DNA of 9,774 nt. It comes from Verrucomicrobiota bacterium (GTDB taxonomy: Bacteria; Verrucomicrobiota; Verrucomicrobiia; Chthoniobacterales; UBA10450). A program made the position numbers and the translations under genes. The notes below the pieces were generated by a model. It ran no database searches. It was not told where the DNA came from and worked only from the letters and a program-made list of their open reading frames with translations. Of the stretch, positions 6,433 to 9,774 are shown in pieces. How positions within the stretch are numbered: the stretch's first letter is position 1; every line of letters begins with the position of its first letter. The DNA lies in the NCBI GenBank assembly GCA_003219115.1, contig QHPN01000021.1, forward strand, positions 1 through 9,774. The letters run 5' to 3'.

Positions 6433-7158
6433 GTGAAAATCGATATCATCACGCTGTTTCCCGAAATCTGCCGAGCCCCGCTAAGTGAAAGCATGATGAA
6501 ACGGGCGCAGGAAAACGGTGCGCTCGATCTTCAGATTCACAATCTGCGCGATTGGACGACCGACAAACATCACGTGGTTGATGATGCCCCGTTTGGAGGA
6601 GGGCAGGGGATGGTGATGAAGGCGGAGCCGATTTTTAGGGCGGTGGAAGAGTTGAAACAGAAAACGCCGAACACCGAACGTCGGACATCGAACGCCGAAC
6701 AAAAGGCAATCCCGAGTAAAAAGCCGAAGGTGATTTTGATGTCGCCGGCGGGCCGGCGTTTAGATCAAGAGATGACAAGACACCTTTCGGCGGAATCGCA
6801 TCTGATCATTGTCTGCGGGCACTACGAAGGCGTGGATCATCGAGTCGTTCAGCATTTGATCGATGAGGAAATTTCCATTGGAGACTATGTCCTGACGAAC
6901 GGTGCAATCGCGGCCGTGGTTTTGGTAGATGCAATCGTGCGGTTGATTCCTGGCGTGCTTGGCGACAATCAATCTGCCGTCGATGATAGTTTTCGCGAAA
7001 GACTCTTAGAAGCGCCGCAATACACGCGCCCCGCCGAGTTTCGCGGATGGAAGGTGCCGGAAGTTTTGTTGAGCGGAAACCACGGCGAGATTGCGAAATG
7101 GCGGAACAAGCAATCGCAGAAGCGCACCCGCGAAAATCGGCCCGATTTGTTGGGCTAA
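6433..7158 (+). CDS. trmD: tRNA (guanine-N1)-methyltransferase TrmD with repeat-derived insertion
   Basis: TrmD makes m1G37 in tRNAs using S-adenosylmethionine, preventing +1 frameshifting. The GTG at 6433 gives VKIDIITLFPE, matching the family N-terminus (MKIDIxTLFPE-like) and a 241-aa protein; the frame is open further upstream, overlapping khpA, but that part has no family match. Conserved blocks in order: DDAPFGGGQGMVMK, SPAGRRLDQ, CGHYEGVDHRV, EISIGDYVLTNG, IPGVLGD, the catalytic Asp of DDSF, then APQYTRPAEFRGW and VLLSGNHGEIAKWR. The trefoil-knot methyltransferase core is therefore complete. Between FRAVEEL and KVILMSP there is a hydrophilic stretch (KTPNTERRTSNAEQKA within it) about 15 residues longer than the E. 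coli segment as I recall it, encoded by a 7-bp tandem repeat at 6668-6702. It falls in a surface-loop position, so activity is likely kept. No clear Shine-Dalgarno is seen; 49 bp separate it from khpA. Confidence 0.95.
   Translation: MKIDIITLFPEICRAPLSESMMKRAQENGALDLQIHNLRDWTTDKHHVVDDAPFGGGQGMVMKAEPIFRAVEELKQKTPNTERRTSNAEQKAIPSKKPKVILMSPAGRRLDQEMTRHLSAESHLIIVCGHYEGVDHRVVQHLIDEEISIGDYVLTNGAIAAVVLVDAIVRLIPGVLGDNQSAVDDSFRERLLEAPQYTRPAEFRGWKVPEVLLSGNHGEIAKWRNKQSQKRTRENRPDLLG
6668..6702 (+). repeat. CGAACRY heptamer tandem repeat (5 units) inside trmD
   Basis: Five consecutive 7-bp units with consensus CGAACRY occupy 6668-6702; the units start at 6668, 6675, 6682, 6689 and 6696. The third unit has CGGAC instead of CGAAC, and the last two bases of each unit vary (AC, GT, AT, GC, AA). 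The period of seven is not a multiple of three, so the repeat is read in shifting frames, giving PNTERRTSNAEQ. I recall similar CGAAC-rich runs in intergenic DNA of Verrucomicrobiota; here it is in frame within a conserved gene. Confidence 0.85.
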
Positions 7159-7177
7159 TAATAACATCCGCACGTGT

Positions 7178-7289
7178 GTCGTCCCCAGCGCAAGCAAGGG
7201 ACCTCCCATTTGCTCTGCACACAAGCCCCCACTTGTTAGCGCTAACATCACTCGTGAGATCCTTCGCCGTCTTCGCGCCTCGGGATGAC
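7178..7289. repeat. Imperfect palindromic spacer element between trmD and fabF
   Basis: The left end (7178-7205, GTCGTCCCCAGCGC...GGGACCTC) and the reverse complement of the right end (7256-7289, GTCATCCCGAGGCGC...AAGGATCTC) are alike, forming imperfect terminal inverted repeats of about 30 bp. The centre holds a perfect 12-bp palindrome GTTAGCGCTAAC (7235-7246) and an ACAAG/CTTGT pair. The element fills the space between the convergent stops of trmD (7158) and fabF (7297). Such GGGACCTC/GGATGACA-type spacers look like dispersed repeats from soil bacterial genomes. It could serve as a bidirectional transcription barrier. There is no T-run, so I do not call it a terminator. Confidence 0.6.
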
Positions 7290-7296
7290 AGAAGAA

Positions 7297-8556
7297 TCAA
7301 TCCCGCAGTTTCCCTAAAATCACACAGGCGTTGATTCCACCAAATCCAAACGAATTACTCATGACGTAATCTAACTTCGCGGCGCGTCCGTGGTGCGGAA
7401 CAACATCGAGATCGCACGCCTCATCAGGATGATCGCGGTGAAGAGTAGGCGGAACGTATTGATGCTCGAGCGCGAGCGTGCAAATCGTGGCCTCGATCGC
7501 GCCGGTCGCGCCCAAAGGATGCGAGGTGAATGCCTTTGTTCCACTCACTGGAATTTTTCGCGAGTGTTCGCCAAAGACTTTCTTGATCGCAAGGGTTTCG
7601 GACGCGTCGTTCAGCTGAGTCGAACTGGCGTGTGCGTTGATGTAATCAATTTGATCGGGAGCAAGTTTCGCATCGGCCAAGGCTTCGCGCATCGCGCGGA
7701 TGCACGATTCGCCGCTCGGCAGCGGCGTCGTCATGTGAAAGCCGTCGTTATTGAGACTGTAACCGAGGAGCTCCGCATAAATCCTCGCGCCCCGTGCGCG
7801 CGCATGCTCGAGTTCTTCAACGATAAGAGAAGCGGCGCCTTCGCCGATGACGAAGCCGTCACGCAATTTATCGAACGGCCGGCAGGCCTTTTCGGGATCA
7901 TCGCCGCGGCTCATCGTCTTGATGATATCAAACGCACCGACAGTAATACCAGTAAGCGGAGCTTCCGCCCCGCCGGCGACGACCACATCGACGAAACCAT
8001 CGCGAATATAGCGGAGCGCCTCACCTACCGAGACGGTGCCGCTGGCGCAGCTATTTGAATTGGTGGTGCCGACTCCGCGAAGCCCAAAATCAATCGCGAT
8101 GTTGGAGTGGGCTGAGCCTCCAAAGACCTGTAAGGCAAGCGTCGGCTGAACGCCGCGAGCGCCTTTTTTCAAAAATCGAATGTATTGCTCTTCGGCTTTA
8201 CAAACTCCGCCCAGTGCAGTGCCGAAACTCACGCCGATGCGGTCCTGCGGCTTTTCGCGAGAACATTCCAGCCCGGCGTCGTCTAACGCGAGCTTGGCGG
8301 ATGCGACGGCAAATTGCGCATATCGATCGAGCCGCTTCAGACGATGCGGGGAGAAGAACTCTTCCGCATTCCAGTCGCGGATCTCGCCGGCCACTCGGAC
8401 TCCGAATGCGCTTGCATTAAAGCTGGAGATTGGACCGATGCCGGTTTTTTCGGCCAGAATGCCATTCCAAAAGCCACTCATTCCTTTACCAATGCAGGTG
8501 ATCGGACCGAGGCCGGTGATAACGCAACGACGCTGCCCATTTTTGCCTGAGAACAT
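7297..8556 (-). CDS. fabF: 3-oxoacyl-[ACP] synthase II (FabF-type ketosynthase)
   Basis: This 419-aa thiolase-fold enzyme condenses malonyl-ACP with an acyl-ACP to extend fatty acid (or polyketide) chains in the cytoplasm. The full Cys-His-His set is present: nucleophile Cys170 in NSNSCASGT, His309 in YINAHASST and His346 in TSHPLGATGA, with Lys341 in SGTKAFT and the glycine-rich NSFGFGG near 401-407. A working condensing enzyme, not a chain-length factor, is indicated. NAHASSTQLND replaces the common NAHGTSTPLND, and NSNSCAS the common TACAT-type motif, so it belongs to a divergent FabF branch; a specialised role (secondary lipid or polyketide) is possible. The ATG at 8554-8556 follows the stop of the SRPBCC gene by 4 bp and has a GGAG Shine-Dalgarno inside that gene's end (8564-8567 on the minus strand), so the two are translated from one message. 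Confidence 0.9.
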   Translation of the reverse strand: MFSGKNGQRRCVITGLGPITCIGKGMSGFWNGILAEKTGIGPISSFNASAFGVRVAGEIRDWNAEEFFSPHRLKRLDRYAQFAVASAKLALDDAGLECSREKPQDRIGVSFGTALGGVCKAEEQYIRFLKKGARGVQPTLALQVFGGSAHSNIAIDFGLRGVGTTNSNSCASGTVSVGEALRYIRDGFVDVVVAGGAEAPLTGITVGAFDIIKTMSRGDDPEKACRPFDKLRDGFVIGEGAASLIVEELEHARARGARIYAELLGYSLNNDGFHMTTPLPSGESCIRAMREALADAKLAPDQIDYINAHASSTQLNDASETLAIKKVFGEHSRKIPVSGTKAFTSHPLGATGAIEATICTLALEHQYVPPTLHRDHPDEACDLDVVPHHGRAAKLDYVMSNSFGFGGINACVILGKLRD

Positions 8557-8560
8557 GTGG

Positions 8561-9001
8561 TTAGCTCCGAGATTCCAAATACGCTTTCATGCATCGAAGC
8601 GTGCGATTGGCAACATGGCCGATAAAAAAATCGCCGATGATCGGCTCCATTAGTGGCGCCACGGCGCGGACACGAAAGTTCAGGTCGTGCGCGATTTCGA
8701 CGAGAACGCCGGCGGGCGTCTCCTTGAAACTCCAGACAACGAACATGCCCTTGGTGAAAGCTTTCAAGTGATGAAACTGCACCTCGAGTTTCTCGCGATT
8801 AATGATTTGTTCAGATGTCCAGGAAATTGGAATCCCGGAGCGAGTGGCGGCCATAATCACAACATTACGATCCGTTCCGCGCTCAAGATACTTGATATAA
8901 CGATAATGTGGCAGAATCTTTGGCCAGTTTTCGAGGTTGGCGGCCGTCTCGAAAATTTCGGCTCGCGACGCCTGCATGATGATTGAATTCGTTTTATGCA
9001 T
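8561..9001 (-). CDS. SRPBCC (START/polyketide-cyclase-like) protein
   Basis: This is 146 aa from the ATG at 8999-9001 (MHKTNSIIMQ); an open extension to 9058 would overlap the divergent DUF1272 start and is unlikely. The pattern is that of a helix-grip fold: an initial strand, then ASRAEIFETAANLENWPKILPHY (in two pieces around residues 11-33), alternating beta strands (NVVIMAATRSG, ISWTSEQIIN), a GVLVEIAHDLNF strand and a long C-terminal helix (GHVANRTLRCMKAYLES). The family binds hydrophobic ligands; members include aromatase/cyclases of type II polyketide pathways and COQ10-like lipid carriers. A tight operon with a FabF-type ketosynthase supports a role on acyl or polyketide chains. No catalytic residue can be named. 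The first gene of the operon is divergent from the DUF1272 gene with 55 bp between starts, where the promoter should lie. Confidence 0.8.
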   Translation of the reverse strand: MHKTNSIIMQASRAEIFETAANLENWPKILPHYRYIKYLERGTDRNVVIMAATRSGIPISWTSEQIINREKLEVQFHHLKAFTKGMFVVWSFKETPAGVLVEIAHDLNFRVRAVAPLMEPIIGDFFIGHVANRTLRCMKAYLESRS

Positions 9002-9056
9002 CCCGGTTGCGTCGATAATTGTGTCAAACGATAAACTTAGGTGAAGGACTGACAAC

Positions 9057-9239
9057 ATGGCGCTCGAGATGCGAACAAAGTGCGAGCGATGCGGAAGCGA
9101 GCTGCGCGCCGACGGCGAAGCTTACATTTGCTCGTACGAATGCACCTTTTGCGCACATTGTTCGCAAGAAATGAAAAGCGTTTGCCCAAATTGCGGTGGC
9201 GAACTCTTGCGCCGACCGCGGCGTCAGGTCGAGGAATAG
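9057..9239 (+). CDS. DUF1272 small zinc-ribbon-like protein
   Basis: This 60-aa protein begins MALEMRTKCERCG and matches the DUF1272 pattern. It has pairs of cysteines in CERCG (Cys9, Cys12), an ICSYECTFCAHC block (Cys25, 29, 32, 35) and VCPNCGGELLRRP (Cys44, Cys47), which should bind two structural zinc ions. Molecular function is unknown for the family. The start is well supported by GAAGGA at 9043-9048, eight bases before the ATG. It is followed within 16 bp by a strong intrinsic terminator, so it is probably a single-gene transcript. Length is typical. Confidence 0.9.
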   Translation: MALEMRTKCERCGSELRADGEAYICSYECTFCAHCSQEMKSVCPNCGGELLRRPRRQVEE

Positions 9240-9254
9240 TAGATCGCTGGGCGT

Positions 9255-9288
9255 GAATCCGCAGGGCATCGAACCCTGCGGATTCTTT
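9255..9288 (+). terminator. Intrinsic terminator after the DUF1272 gene
   Basis: A perfect 12-bp GC-rich stem, GAATCCGCAGGG (9255-9266) and CCCTGCGGATTC (9274-9285), closes on the 7-nt loop CATCGAA and is followed by TTT. It begins 16 bp after the stop codon at 9237-9239. The T-run is short but the stem is strong. The opposite strand has no T-run, so it serves the plus direction. Confidence 0.8.
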
Positions 9289-9330
9289 GCATCGCTCTTC
9301 GCTGTGAGTTATTTGCCCTTAATTCCCATC

Positions 9331-9774
9331 TTAAACTCCGCGTCGAGCTGCATCTGCTTCCTGCGCCAGCTGTCTCATGTAGGAAAAGAAGGCGGGCGAT
9401 TGGCCGATGAAAAGCCCCATATCCGTGAGGAACTTAAGCGCGCCCATGGCCACGCCCTGGGTCTTAGTCGGTCGAATGATCGAACAGCGTGGAAGGCTTC
9501 GACTCAGGAACGGGCATGGTTCTGGCATGATCAGGTTATTCGTGAACAGCTCGTTGGCGACGTCCAAGTGGGGAAATGTCACTGAAACGCCTGTTACCGG
9601 GTCAACGGCAGTTAAGGGAGGCGCATTGCCCGCCTTGTCCTGCCAGGTTTGGAAATGCATCGTCTCAGTCGGTCCGATGCTTATCAGGATGCGCAACACT
9701 TCAACACTGCTTGCCCTTTGCGCCAGCGATGGATAGAGGCTGTTTCCACCTTGTTCAATCGTTGGAAAGTGAAA
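9331..9774 (-). CDS. Ferritin-like-domain protein, C-terminal part (runs off the window)
   Basis: The minus frame is open from the window edge to the TAA at 9331-9333, giving the last 147 residues; a GTG at 9697-9699 is internal, because coding-like sequence (FPTIEQGGNSLYPSLAQRA) continues upstream. The visible sequence includes ILISIGPTETMHFQTWQDKAG, read in two overlapping pieces, in which Glu and His (TETMHFQTW) are the kind of helix-borne metal ligands found in ferritin-like proteins. LIMPEPCPFLSRSLP and AAMGALKFL-like helical segments follow (here VAMGALKFLTDMGLFIGQSP). I recall similar tails in bacterial ferritin-like (Ferritin_2 type) proteins of Acidobacteria and Verrucomicrobiota. 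Whether it binds iron, stores it, or has another stress role cannot be told from the fragment. It is convergent with the DUF1272 gene. Confidence 0.65.
   Translation of the reverse strand, partial: FHFPTIEQGGNSLYPSLAQRASSVEVLRILISIGPTETMHFQTWQDKAGNAPPLTAVDPVTGVSVTFPHLDVANELFTNNLIMPEPCPFLSRSLPRCSIIRPTKTQGVAMGALKFLTDMGLFIGQSPAFFSYMRQLAQEADAARRGV

Noticed and set aside
7178..7300. Minus-strand coding frame through the trmD/fabF spacer
   Set aside because: It is read from the palindromic spacer itself and continues into antisense of trmD; no protein family pattern.
7390..8058. 222-aa plus-strand frame opposite fabF
   Set aside because: It is the antisense shadow of a strongly conserved gene, and its sequence has no recognisable domain.

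Overview
The window looks like chromosomal sequence from a Gram-negative soil-type bacterium. My best guess is the Verrucomicrobiota (Chthoniobacterales / Candidatus Udaeobacter-like). This is an inference from remembered features of that group: several short palindromic dispersed repeats between genes, a CGAACRY heptamer tandem repeat that reads through a coding sequence, purine-rich GGAAGA runs, weak Shine-Dalgarno signals before many genes, and two lipoboxed envelope proteins. No rRNA, tRNA, CRISPR array, transposase or phage gene is visible.

Layout from left to right. A minus-strand cysteine-rich conserved protein (82-477) is divergent from a plus-strand MFS carboxylate-type transporter (624-1856). 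The gap between them holds a perfect 11-bp hairpin and a GGAAGA array that doubles as ribosome binding site. A 299-bp gene-free stretch (1857-2155) separates the transporter from a convergent amidase gene and carries two copies of a hairpin repeat. Next is a divergent pair of cell-envelope lipoproteins: an N-acetylmuramoyl-L-alanine amidase (minus, 2156-2935) and a polysaccharide deacetylase (plus, 3060-4322). The core translation/secretion cluster ffh - rpsP - khpA - trmD follows (4487-7158, plus). A 122-bp nested inverted-repeat element sits in front of ffh, and a five-unit heptamer repeat lies inside trmD. rimM and rplS, the usual partners of this cluster, are absent here.

A palindromic spacer (7178-7289) divides trmD from the convergent two-gene minus-strand operon SRPBCC/cyclase-like gene - fabF-type ketosynthase (9001 to 7297). 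A small DUF1272 zinc-ribbon gene (9057-9239, plus) is divergent from that operon and ends in a clear intrinsic terminator. The right edge holds the C-terminal part of a ferritin-like-domain protein (minus, 9331-9774) that runs out of the window.

The protein genes are mostly ordinary chromosomal ones. The least explained signal is the set of structured repeats: at least five different palindromic or tandem repeat types in under 10 kb, one of them translated inside an essential tRNA-modification enzyme. The cysteine-rich protein at 82-477 and the cyclase-ketosynthase operon are the protein-level items most worth following.
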